This document shows positions 1 to 6,088 of a DNA stretch of 12,761 bases, in pieces. Source of the stretch: Candidatus Sulfotelmatobacter sp. (lineage in GTDB: Bacteria > Acidobacteriota > Terriglobia > Terriglobales > SbA1); NCBI GenBank assembly GCA_030151135.1, contig JASLEQ010000046.1:1-12761 (forward strand). Reading direction: 5' to 3'. The notes below the pieces were generated by a model. The model worked only from the letters and a program-made list of their open reading frames with translations. It did not search any database and was not told the origin of the DNA. The position numbers were made by a program, and so were the translations under genes. Every line of letters begins with the position of its first letter. The first letter of the stretch is position 1.

Positions 1-27
1 GCATATGTCGGATTACAGGAGAGCTCG

Positions 28-684
28 ATGAAGATCATCTCCATCAATGTCGCGCGCCCGCGGCTGGTCCTCTACAACGGCGAAACCATCAGCACCGGGA
101 TTTTCAAAGAGCCCATCGCCGGACCTATCACTCTCCGCACGCTCAATCTCGATGGCGACCGGCAGGCCGACCTCACCGTCCACGGTGGACCGAACAAGGC
201 CGTCTACGCCTATCCCGCCGAGCACTACGAATTCTGGCGCGCGGAATTCCCCGGCGCCAATCTTCCCTGGGGAATGTTCGGTGAGAATTTCATGACGGAG
301 GGTCTGTTTGAAACGGAGCTCCACATCGGAGACCGTCTGCGTATCGGCTCAGCCATTATCGTTGTCCGCCAGCCGCGGATCCCGTGCTACAAGCTCGCAG
401 TGAAGTTCCAGCGGAGCGATATCCTTGCCCGCTTTCTCGCGAGCGGACGTAGCGGTTTCTACTTCTCGGTGGAGCAGGAAGGCACGGTGGAGGCGGGAAA
501 CGAGTTTGCACTTCTGAGTAATGAACCCGACGCGATCAGCATTGCCGCGATGAATCACCTCTTCGCTGACGACCGCTACAACCGTGACGTGCTCGACAAA
601 GCGATCGCAACTCCTGCCTTGCCGGAAGATTGGAAAGATTATTTCCGCAAGCGGCTGCCGGGCCCAGCCGTAATGCATCGCTAG
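28..684 (+). CDS. MOSC domain protein, YiiM-like
   Basis: 218 residues. MOSC (molybdenum cofactor sulfurase C-terminal) proteins bind a sulfur carried on a conserved cysteine. The YiiM/YuaD branch is linked to detoxifying N-hydroxylated bases together with the molybdenum cofactor. Visible in the sequence: a basic and glycine-rich core (GDRQAD at 43-48, VHGGPNKAVYAYP at 51-63), a WGMFGENF segment at 81-88, and the family cysteine in QPRIPCYKL (Cys120). After about residue 168 comes a helical tail (SIAAMNHLF...DWKDYFRKRL) that fits the '3-alpha' domain of YiiM-type members. The start follows an AGGAG eight bases upstream. trpD begins 105 bases downstream on the same strand, with no obvious functional link. 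The family is clear. The actual substrate cannot be told from the sequence. Confidence 0.9.
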   Translation: MKIISINVARPRLVLYNGETISTGIFKEPIAGPITLRTLNLDGDRQADLTVHGGPNKAVYAYPAEHYEFWRAEFPGANLPWGMFGENFMTEGLFETELHIGDRLRIGSAIIVVRQPRIPCYKLAVKFQRSDILARFLASGRSGFYFSVEQEGTVEAGNEFALLSNEPDAISIAAMNHLFADDRYNRDVLDKAIATPALPEDWKDYFRKRLPGPAVMHR

Positions 685-737
685 CATGCTCCGGCCGGTC
701 ACAGCCTTCCGGGGAATGGAAAATGGTAGGCTATTGG

Positions 738-766
738 CCAAATCGGAATGGTTCAATGACCAAATC
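738..766 (+). promoter_or_regulatory. direct repeat CCAAATC upstream of trpD
   Basis: The heptamer CCAAATC occurs at 738-744 and again at 760-766. The two copies are 22 bases apart, about two helical turns, and lie 24-52 bases before the trpD start. A tandem half-site operator or activator site would look like this. A seven-base repeat can also occur by chance, and I know of no regulator with this site. Confidence 0.2.
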
Positions 767-789
767 AAATTTGCAGCGTTAGCGCTGAC

Positions 790-1881
790 ATGATCCTCGA
801 CGCCCTCCATCGCCTCGCCAATCCTGCCACCGCTGAGCAAAGCCAATCGCTCAGCCGCGAGGAAGCCCGCGCCGTCATGTCCGACGTCCTTGCCGGAAAA
901 TGTACTGACGCTCAGATTGCGGCTCTCCTCATTGCGCTCCGCATGAAAGGGGAAACGGTCGAAGAGATCGTCGGGTTCGCCGAGGCGATTCGCTCTGCCG
1001 CCGCCCCACTCCCCATCGAACGCAACGGCCTCGAACCGCTCGCGGTCACCGGCACCGGCCGCGACGCGCTCATCGGTGAATCCGACTCGCTCATCGATAC
1101 CAGCGGCACCGGAGGAGACGCCAGCGGTACCTTCAACATCTCCACCGCAACCGCGCTGGTCACCGCCGGAGCCGGAGTCCGCGTCGCCAAACACGGAAAC
1201 CGCAGCATCAGTTCCAAATGCGGCTCGGCGGACGTAGTCGAGGCTCTTGGAATCAACATTCAGCTCTCGCCCGAGCGCGCCGCGCAATGCTTGAAGGAAG
1301 TAGGCATCTGCTTCCTCTATGCGCCCAACCTGCATCCCGCGATGAAGCAGGTCCAAGCGGTCCGCCGCGAGCTGCGCATGCGGACCATGTTCAACCTCCT
1401 TGGCCCTCTCACCAACCCCGCCCGCGCCAACGGACAAGTCGTCGGCGTCTATTCACTCGACCTGGTCGAGAAGCTGGCCGAAGCACTCAGCATGTTGGGA
1501 TTGCGGCGAGCGCTGGTCGTTCACGGACTGGACGGTCTCGACGAAATCACGATCACCGGCGTCACGCGCATTGCCGAAGCTCGCGGTGGTTCCGTACGCT
1601 CGTACGAAGTCGAGCCAGAAGAATTCGGTATGAAGCGCGCCAGCCTGCAGGAAATTTCCGGCGGAGATGCAAAACAAAATGCCGAAATCATCCGAGCAGT
1701 GTTGGGAGGGGAACAATCTGCTCGCAGAGATGTAGTCATCTTGAACGCCGCCGCAGCCCTCGTAGCCGCGGGAAAAGCCGATCACCTGGCCCAAGCCATC
1801 CCGCAAGCAGCCAAGTCGATTGATTCCGGCGGCGCCGCCGCAAAGCTTAAAGCCCTAGCGCGCTTCGGCGCCGAGTCATAG
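790..1881 (+). CDS. trpD: anthranilate phosphoribosyltransferase
   Basis: 363 residues. It transfers phosphoribose from PRPP to anthranilate in tryptophan synthesis, in the cytoplasm. Motifs seen: DTSGTGGD at 103-110 (PRPP/Mg binding), NISTATA at 116-122, [15 protein letters not shown] at 134-148, [11 protein letters not shown] at 201-211 and [10 protein letters not shown] at 245-254. These are the hallmarks of TrpD of phosphoribosyltransferase class IV. The protein is about 20 residues longer than usual; the extra piece lies at roughly 78-100, just before GTGGD. The ATG at 790 is chosen because an in-frame TGA lies at 757-759 and no other start lies between. No clear Shine-Dalgarno is visible. 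No other trp gene is in the window, so it stands alone or belongs to a dispersed pathway. It ends 18 bases from the convergent peptidase gene. Confidence 0.96.
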   Translation: MILDALHRLANPATAEQSQSLSREEARAVMSDVLAGKCTDAQIAALLIALRMKGETVEEIVGFAEAIRSAAAPLPIERNGLEPLAVTGTGRDALIGESDSLIDTSGTGGDASGTFNISTATALVTAGAGVRVAKHGNRSISSKCGSADVVEALGINIQLSPERAAQCLKEVGICFLYAPNLHPAMKQVQAVRRELRMRTMFNLLGPLTNPARANGQVVGVYSLDLVEKLAEALSMLGLRRALVVHGLDGLDEITITGVTRIAEARGGSVRSYEVEPEEFGMKRASLQEISGGDAKQNAEIIRAVLGGEQSARRDVVILNAAAALVAAGKADHLAQAIPQAAKSIDSGGAAAKLKALARFGAES

Positions 1882-1899
1882 CGCTGTCCGACTAAATGT

Positions 1900-3648
1900 C
1901 TAACTTCCTCCGGGCGCAGCCACCTTAAACACATTATCCTTCGTCTCGCTTTCGGGAACACTCCCATCATTCACAACGAGTTCCAAAGGAGCTGCCGGAG
2001 TTTCTACGCGCACGGTTGCCTTGCCCTTGGCCCGCACCTCAACGCGCTTAACCGATTCCCCTTTTGCCATCCGGATAATCACGGGGACCTCAGCCCCAGC
2101 CGTCCCAGTGTTCTCGACCGTAATCGTCAGCACAAACAAGGTCGGACTCGCGCTTCGGGCGAACGCCGACTCCACCTTGAAATTCGGCAAACCGTGATCA
2201 TGCAAGACCCAGTCATCGAAGAACCATCCCAAATCCCGCTGTGTTTGTGCTGAGATCAAGCCGGGCATGTAAGAAGGATTTTTATCCTCCTCCGGCTTGT
2301 AGGCGGCGATCGCTTTTTTCAGCGCTGCATCGCCGACCATGTCGCGCAACATCCACCACACACTGAGCGCCTTGCTCCGGATCAATTCCTCGCTCGTGCT
2401 GTTTACTAGCGATTGCTCGGATTCCGCTTGCGATCGGGCTGCTTCATCGCCTGTCTCCATCGCACGCAATCCCGAGCGGTGCGCTGCCAGGTAATCCAGC
2501 GCCGTTGCGCGCCCTTTGTCCTGCTCCAGGTAAAGCGCCTGCGCAAAGTGAGCCAGCCCTTCGTTGATCCACGCCCTGGGAGATAAGAATGCCGCATGAG
2601 TCAACTGATGCGCCGCCATTAGTCCCACGAGTTTCGGATCAGCCGACGCAAGGGGTGTCATCAAGAAAGAGCCGCTTTCAAATGGCGCTGCGGCCGGATC
2701 AGGCACGTCTACAAGCAAAGACTTCTCGCGAGGAGCCCCAAACCAGTCTGCGATCCACGGAGCAATCTTTTCTGCGGCATCCGCATAAATCTCTCCAGCG
2801 GCGGCATGGGACGGAAGGTTAAGAACAGTAATCGACTTCCGATCGACTGCTCCAAATTGTGCGATCGCGAATGACGGCACGATTTCACCCGGCTCGCGAA
2901 AGGTACAGTCTGCCTGAGAAAATGTCCGCCGCGACATCAGTTGAGTCCAACGAAAGCAGGTCGGCTCATCGACGACGAGAATCGCGCCGCTTTCCAGATT
3001 TTCCTCGGTCAGGTTGATTTTCAGACGCGCGGTTGCGCCCGCTTCCCGCGCCTTCCACCGCTCCAAGGTCGCGAACAGACTCTCCGCCTCTGATAGATTC
3101 GCCACGTCCGTCGCGATCGGATACCAGGCGACGTGGCCGATTCCGCGAACCCCGGTAAATGAAGAATCGATCTGATCCCAGTCCGTGCTCTTTGCCGAAT
3201 CCTCCGGCGCTCCAATCCTCGTGAGCCGCGTCGCGTCCAGCAGGACCACGCCTTCATACCCAATATCCAGATCGACCGTCCCATGCGGCGGGACTGCCTC
3301 CGGCAACGTCACAATTGCCTCGGACAATCTTCCAGTGTGATCGACATCCGAAGTAAGCGGCTGCGTCACGAACTGCACTGGTTTGTCTGCCGCCCGAATC
3401 GCCCGCCAGTCAAGTGAAGACGAAACCTGCAGCACCGCAATCTTCTGCGGAGCAGCCGTGTCATTGCGCAGCCTGATCTTCCCGCGCGCCGCCAGCCGGT
3501 GCTGCTCCGGTTCCACCCGCACTTCGAGATCGTAGCGTTGGATCGAGAATGCCTCTCGATCGAGAGTAAAACCCTGCACTGCCGGGACGCAGAGCACGCA
3601 GAGGCACCACAGGCCGCTCCGGGCGACCTTGTTCGGGACGAACTTCAT
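1900..3648 (-). CDS. exported M1/MA-like metallopeptidase homologue, catalytic Glu replaced by Gln
   Basis: 582 residues. The N-terminus looks like a signal peptide: basic start (MKFVPNKVAR), hydrophobic core (GLWCLCVLCVPAV), probable cleavage near residue 26. Residues about 33-220 resemble the beta-rich N-terminal domain of M1 aminopeptidases (YDLEVRVEPEQHRLAARGKI). Residues about 285-490 resemble the gluzincin domain. The zinc site reads HQLTH at 347-351, then 11 residues, then WINEGLAHF with Glu363. The two histidines and the third ligand are kept, but the general-base glutamate is Gln (codon CAG at 2607-2605). The short spacing fits peptidase MA-type domains better than classical M1, which has 18 residues there. 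FFDDWVLHDHGLPNF at 476-490 matches the end of the M1 catalytic region. A beta-rich tail follows. It overlaps rlmB by ATGA, so translation is probably coupled. It may be inactive or act as a binding protein. Confidence 0.85.
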   Translation of the reverse strand: MKFVPNKVARSGLWCLCVLCVPAVQGFTLDREAFSIQRYDLEVRVEPEQHRLAARGKIRLRNDTAAPQKIAVLQVSSSLDWRAIRAADKPVQFVTQPLTSDVDHTGRLSEAIVTLPEAVPPHGTVDLDIGYEGVVLLDATRLTRIGAPEDSAKSTDWDQIDSSFTGVRGIGHVAWYPIATDVANLSEAESLFATLERWKAREAGATARLKINLTEENLESGAILVVDEPTCFRWTQLMSRRTFSQADCTFREPGEIVPSFAIAQFGAVDRKSITVLNLPSHAAAGEIYADAAEKIAPWIADWFGAPREKSLLVDVPDPAAAPFESGSFLMTPLASADPKLVGLMAAHQLTHAAFLSPRAWINEGLAHFAQALYLEQDKGRATALDYLAAHRSGLRAMETGDEAARSQAESEQSLVNSTSEELIRSKALSVWWMLRDMVGDAALKKAIAAYKPEEDKNPSYMPGLISAQTQRDLGWFFDDWVLHDHGLPNFKVESAFARSASPTLFVLTITVENTGTAGAEVPVIIRMAKGESVKRVEVRAKGKATVRVETPAAPLELVVNDGSVPESETKDNVFKVAAPGGS

Positions 3649-4397
3649 TCTGTGTGTGATGCGTCTGCTTTGGCCCGGCGCTGCCGCACGATCTCATAAA
3701 GTACAACCGCTGCCGCCACCGACACATTCAAGGAAGGAACTTTACCGAGCATCGGGATCGACACCAGGAAATCGCACTTGCGCTTCACCAGGTCGTGCAA
3801 TCCCTTGCCCTCGCCGCCCAGAACCAGAGCGCAATCCATCTTGTAATCGAGCGCGTCATATGTCTGCTTCGCACGCTCATCGAGCCCGACAGTCCAGATG
3901 TTTTTGTCTTTCAATTCCTCGATGGTCCGCGCAATGTTCGTGACCTTGGCGATCGGCAGATGCTCGCTCGCGCCCGCCGACGCCTTTGTCACCGTGCCGG
4001 TCACCGCCGCAGCCCGCCGCTCGGGAATCACAATTCCATTCGTACCGGCAGCATCCGCAGTTCGCAAAATCGCACCAAGGTTATGGGGATCTTCTACCCC
4101 ATCGAGCACAACCAGTAGGGAATATTCGCCACGCTTCGCCGCGATCACATCCTCCAGATCGTTGTATTGCTTGGCGGAGGTGACCGCGACCACGCCTTGG
4201 TGCGCTGCATTTCCCGCCATCCGATCCAGTTCAGTACGCTGCAGAAATCGCACCGGCACACCGATCTTCCGGCAATCCTCGATCAAACGCTGCAGCCGGA
4301 TATCGTGCCGTTCCTTGGCCATGCCGACCCACTCGAACGCCCGCCCGCGCGCTTTCAGCGCCTCGGTGACCGAATTGATTCCGTAAATGTAGTGCAT
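3645..4397 (-). CDS. rlmB: 23S rRNA 2'-O-methyltransferase RlmB (TrmH/SpoU family)
   Basis: 250 residues, close to the E. coli RlmB length of about 243. It methylates the ribose of a conserved guanosine in the 23S rRNA peptidyl-transferase region (Gm2251 in E. coli) using SAM. The N-terminal part (MHYIYGINSVTEAL, to about residue 75) is the L30e-like RNA-binding domain. The SPOUT knot follows. Motif 1 is LDGVEDPHNLGAILRTADAAG at 98-118 with Asn106 and Arg112. Motif 2 is LVLGGEGKGL at 191-200 with Glu196. Motif 3 is IPMLGKVPSLNVSVAAAV at 214-231 with Ser222 and Asn224. All expected residues are present. It lies 42 bases downstream of the redoxin gene and overlaps the peptidase start by four bases, so the three probably share a transcript. 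No Shine-Dalgarno is visible before the ATG. TrmH-family specificity can be misassigned, but the full-length match favours RlmB. Confidence 0.93.
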   Translation of the reverse strand: MHYIYGINSVTEALKARGRAFEWVGMAKERHDIRLQRLIEDCRKIGVPVRFLQRTELDRMAGNAAHQGVVAVTSAKQYNDLEDVIAAKRGEYSLLVVLDGVEDPHNLGAILRTADAAGTNGIVIPERRAAAVTGTVTKASAGASEHLPIAKVTNIARTIEELKDKNIWTVGLDERAKQTYDALDYKMDCALVLGGEGKGLHDLVKRKCDFLVSIPMLGKVPSLNVSVAAAVVLYEIVRQRRAKADASHTE

Positions 4398-4439
4398 GAG
4401 CGTTAAGTGTACAGCGTTGAAAACCGAACCGGAGAACCG

Positions 4440-5129
4440 TCAGCCCCGGTACACGACCTCGACAATCTCCCGCGGTTCCGGTCTCTCCGTATAATCCTCA
4501 TTCGCCGAAGCAAATAAAATCCTTCCATCCCGTTCGACCACAAACGTCGCCGGAACCGGCAACTCCCAGCTGTCATCGCCATTGGTGAATGGGAGATTCA
4601 CAAACGCACGCCGGTACACCGCCTCCTGCGCTGGCGGCACGCGATACGTTAGCCCAAACGCCCGCGCCACATTGTTCCCCGCATCCGAGAGCAACGGAAA
4701 CCGCAGCTTATGCTGATCGTGCATGAAGTACGACTGCTTCACCGTTTGCGGAGAGATCGCCACCACCGACGCCCCGGCATTCTCGAGCAGCGGCAAAACA
4801 ACATTCATCGCCTCCATCTGCCCCACGCAAAAAGGACACCATCGCCCGCGTATGAACAAGAGGGCCATTCTTCCTCGCGCCAGCAGATCCGCCGACCGCA
4901 AAATCTGACCATTCTGATCAGTCAAATCAAACGCAGGAGCCCGATCTCCGACGGCCAAAGAGCCAGCGGCGAGGTTCCGAGCCTTCAATTCCGATACAGC
5001 CGCTGCATGCACCGCCTGCGTTTCCGCAGGGACATACTTCACAATGAGTTCCTTGCGTTCAGCGTAGATTTCCCGCAATGGACGGAAATCGAACCCATCG
5101 GACTTCTCTTCGAGCGATCTCCATTTCAT
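4440..5129 (-). CDS. redoxin/AhpC-TSA-like thioredoxin-fold protein with WCPFC
   Basis: 229 residues from the start chosen here. A helical N-terminal segment (FRPLREIYAERKELIVKYVP) precedes a thioredoxin-fold domain beginning near AVGDRAPAFDLTDQNG. The active site is RGRWCPFCVGQ, with Cys98 and Cys101. The domain continues through VVAISPQ, RFPLLSD, VPATFVV and DGRILFA to the end. The CxxC spacing is that of thiol-disulfide proteins in the peroxiredoxin-like part of the AhpC/TSA family. Typical partners are small thiols or peroxides, but the substrate is not predictable. The frame stays open 56 codons further upstream, to a TTG at 5297 and an ATG at 5282. That extension matches the tail of another family (see 5181-5368), so I take the ATG at 5129 (MKWRSLEEKSDGFDF). 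A weak GAGAG lies about eight bases upstream of it. rlmB follows after 42 bases. Confidence 0.85.
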   Translation of the reverse strand: MKWRSLEEKSDGFDFRPLREIYAERKELIVKYVPAETQAVHAAAVSELKARNLAAGSLAVGDRAPAFDLTDQNGQILRSADLLARGRMALLFIRGRWCPFCVGQMEAMNVVLPLLENAGASVVAISPQTVKQSYFMHDQHKLRFPLLSDAGNNVARAFGLTYRVPPAQEAVYRRAFVNLPFTNGDDSWELPVPATFVVERDGRILFASANEDYTERPEPREIVEVVYRG

Positions 5130-5180
5130 ACGAATCTCTCGTGAAGCGTGCTTCCCATCCTCTTCTGAATCAGCGTCCGG

Positions 5181-5368
5181 GCCCCGGTATGAAAGCTCGA
5201 CGGCGGGCACGATCCCATACGTCGCCGCGAAGCTGTTTTGATTCACGGCCAGGGCCAGTCTTCCCTGCGAATCGATATACATTAGCGGCTGATTCAACGG
5301 ACATCGCTAAACGTCTTTACAAACCTCATCTTCAGATTCTTGTCGCCAATCCGGACCGGGACCTCTCG
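5181..5368 (-). pseudogene. frameshifted C-terminal remnant of a SAM hydrolase (DUF62, SAM hydroxide adenosyltransferase)
   Basis: Read leftward from 5368, one frame gives REVPVRIGDKNLKMRF then VKTFSDVR and hits TGA at 5296-5294. The next frame, from 5297, gives LNQPLMYIDSQGRLALAVNQ then NSFAATYGI and VELSYRG. Joined, these follow the end of DUF62/SAM hydroxide adenosyltransferases: a beta strand ending in N-L-x, a 'tY/F-x-x-V' segment, then 'y-i-x-S-x-G-x-L-x-x-A-V-N-x-G/N-S-x-A' and a short final strand. One missing base in the CGN codon near 5298-5299 would restore a single frame. A TAA at 5371-5369 ends the recognisable part upstream, and I found no trace of the remaining 200 or so residues. 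The second half has no stop and runs on into the redoxin frame. The family match is from memory of the pattern, not a search. Confidence 0.6.
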
Positions 5369-5412
5369 TTAACCACGGCCAAAAAGGCCCCGAAGCGCGC
5401 AGCGAGCCTGTG

Positions 5413-5441
5413 ATTGTAAACAAAAACGATCCAAGACCGAA
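5413..5441 (-). promoter_or_regulatory. possible promoter for the redoxin-rlmB-peptidase block
   Basis: On the minus strand a TACAAT box (5418-5413, five of six consensus bases) is preceded after 17 bases by TTCGGT (5441-5436), a poor -35. A transcript from here would begin near 5406, cross the SAM-hydrolase remnant and leave a leader of about 275 bases before the redoxin ATG at 5129. The weak -35 keeps confidence low. Confidence 0.3.
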
Positions 5442-5519
5442 AACTCCTCAAGTCGTGCGAAGCAGTGTTTTCTTACCGATACAACGTTTGATCTCAAAGG
5501 CGCAAGCGCACTCAGCAGT

Positions 5520-5525
5520 TATAAT
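5520..5525 (+). promoter_or_regulatory. consensus -10 box before the PPOX gene
   Basis: TATAAT occurs exactly at 5520-5525, 43 bases before the ATG at 5569. No good -35 lies 16-18 bases upstream (AAGGCG at the 17-base spacing). A TTGATC at 5488-5493 is too far, with a 26-base gap. Initiation near 5532 would give a leader of about 37 bases containing the GGAGG at 5560-5564. Confidence 0.5.
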
Positions 5526-5568
5526 GCGGTTGAGTACGATTCCGCAGCACGATTTGCCCGGAGGTTTC

Positions 5569-5967
5569 ATGCCGCAAGCCATCCCCGAAAAATACAAAGA
5601 TCTCTTCCAGAAACGAGCATTCGCCAGCCTTAGTACTCTGATGCCGGACGGCCGTCCGCAAGTCACGCCGGTGTGGTGCGACTTCGACGGTGATCATGTC
5701 ATCTTCAATTCTGCTCGAGGCCGTCAAAAAGATAAAAATGTGCGCCGCGATCCCCGCGTTGCGATGGCGATCGTTGATCCCGAAAATCCCTATCGCTATC
5801 TCGAAATCCGCGGGCGCGTTGTGGAAATTACCGAGGAAGGTGCCGCTGACCACATCAACAAAATGGCCAAGAAGTACCTCGGCGTCGACAAGTATCCTTA
5901 CGGGCAGCCCGGAGAAGTTCGCGTCCTGTACAAGATCAAGCCTGAACATACAACGGTGATGGGATAG
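5569..5967 (+). CDS. PPOX-class split-barrel flavin/F420-dependent protein (Rv1155-like)
   Basis: 132 residues. The pyridoxamine-5'-phosphate-oxidase-like split barrel binds FMN or F420 and usually works as a dimer. Diagnostic segments: AFASLSTLMPDGRPQVTPVW at 17-36, NSARGRQKDKNVRRDPRVA at 47-65, DPENPYRYLEIRGRVVEI at 70-87 and the end VRVLYKIKPEHTTVMG. This matches the family often annotated 'PPOX class F420-dependent enzyme' (TIGR03618 type). Whether the host makes F420 is not visible, so the cofactor stays open. The frame is open from a GTG at 5410, but ATG 5569 is chosen because GGAGG lies four bases before it and homologous sequence starts there. A consensus -10 box stands 43 bases upstream. 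Downstream is a perfect hairpin and then homoserine dehydrogenase. Confidence 0.9.
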   Translation: MPQAIPEKYKDLFQKRAFASLSTLMPDGRPQVTPVWCDFDGDHVIFNSARGRQKDKNVRRDPRVAMAIVDPENPYRYLEIRGRVVEITEEGAADHINKMAKKYLGVDKYPYGQPGEVRVLYKIKPEHTTVMG

Positions 5968-5975
5968 CCGAGCTG

Positions 5976-5995
5976 CCGCCGGCGCTGCCCGGCGG
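5976..5995 (+). terminator. GC-rich hairpin after the PPOX gene
   Basis: CCGCCGG (5976-5982) and CCGGCGG (5989-5995) form a perfect seven-base stem with a six-base loop, starting eight bases after the PPOX stop. No run of T follows (TTCAGCGTG). It may therefore pause or protect the transcript, or be part of the repeat cluster that continues to 6090, rather than act as a classic intrinsic terminator. Confidence 0.35.
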
Positions 5996-6036
5996 TTCAG
6001 CGTGAGTCGTTGGTTAGCTTGAATTACCGTAGAAGC

Positions 6037-6088
6037 GCGGCGCTCTCAGCGCCGCTCCAGGATGTGTACGGTTCGGGGCTTTAGCCCC
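6037..6088. repeat. tandem-hairpin palindromic element (REP/BIME-like)
   Basis: Two perfect hairpins stand 19 bases apart. The first is GCGGCGCT-CTC-AGCGCCGC (6037-6055). The second is GGGGCT-TT-AGCCCC (6075-6088). Pairs of short GC-rich palindromes like these are dispersed in acidobacterial intergenic regions, as far as I recall, and resemble REP or BIME elements. Only one copy of each is in this window, so its repeat status is inferred. The second hairpin lies inside the annotated homoserine dehydrogenase frame. Confidence 0.5.

Noticed and set aside
349..1437. Long minus-strand open frame (362 codons) spanning the MOSC and trpD genes
   Set aside because: It runs opposite two well-supported genes, shows low-complexity Arg/Gly/Ala-rich composition and no family motif. 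It is a by-product of GC-rich codon use.
5369..5412. Short GGCC-AAAAA-GGCC hairpin near the remnant
   Set aside because: The stem is only four bases, too short to separate from chance in GC-rich sequence.
5410..5568. N-terminal extension of the PPOX frame from GTG 5410
   Set aside because: It would place the consensus -10 box inside the gene. A GGAGG four bases before ATG 5569 and the start of homology there favour the shorter protein.
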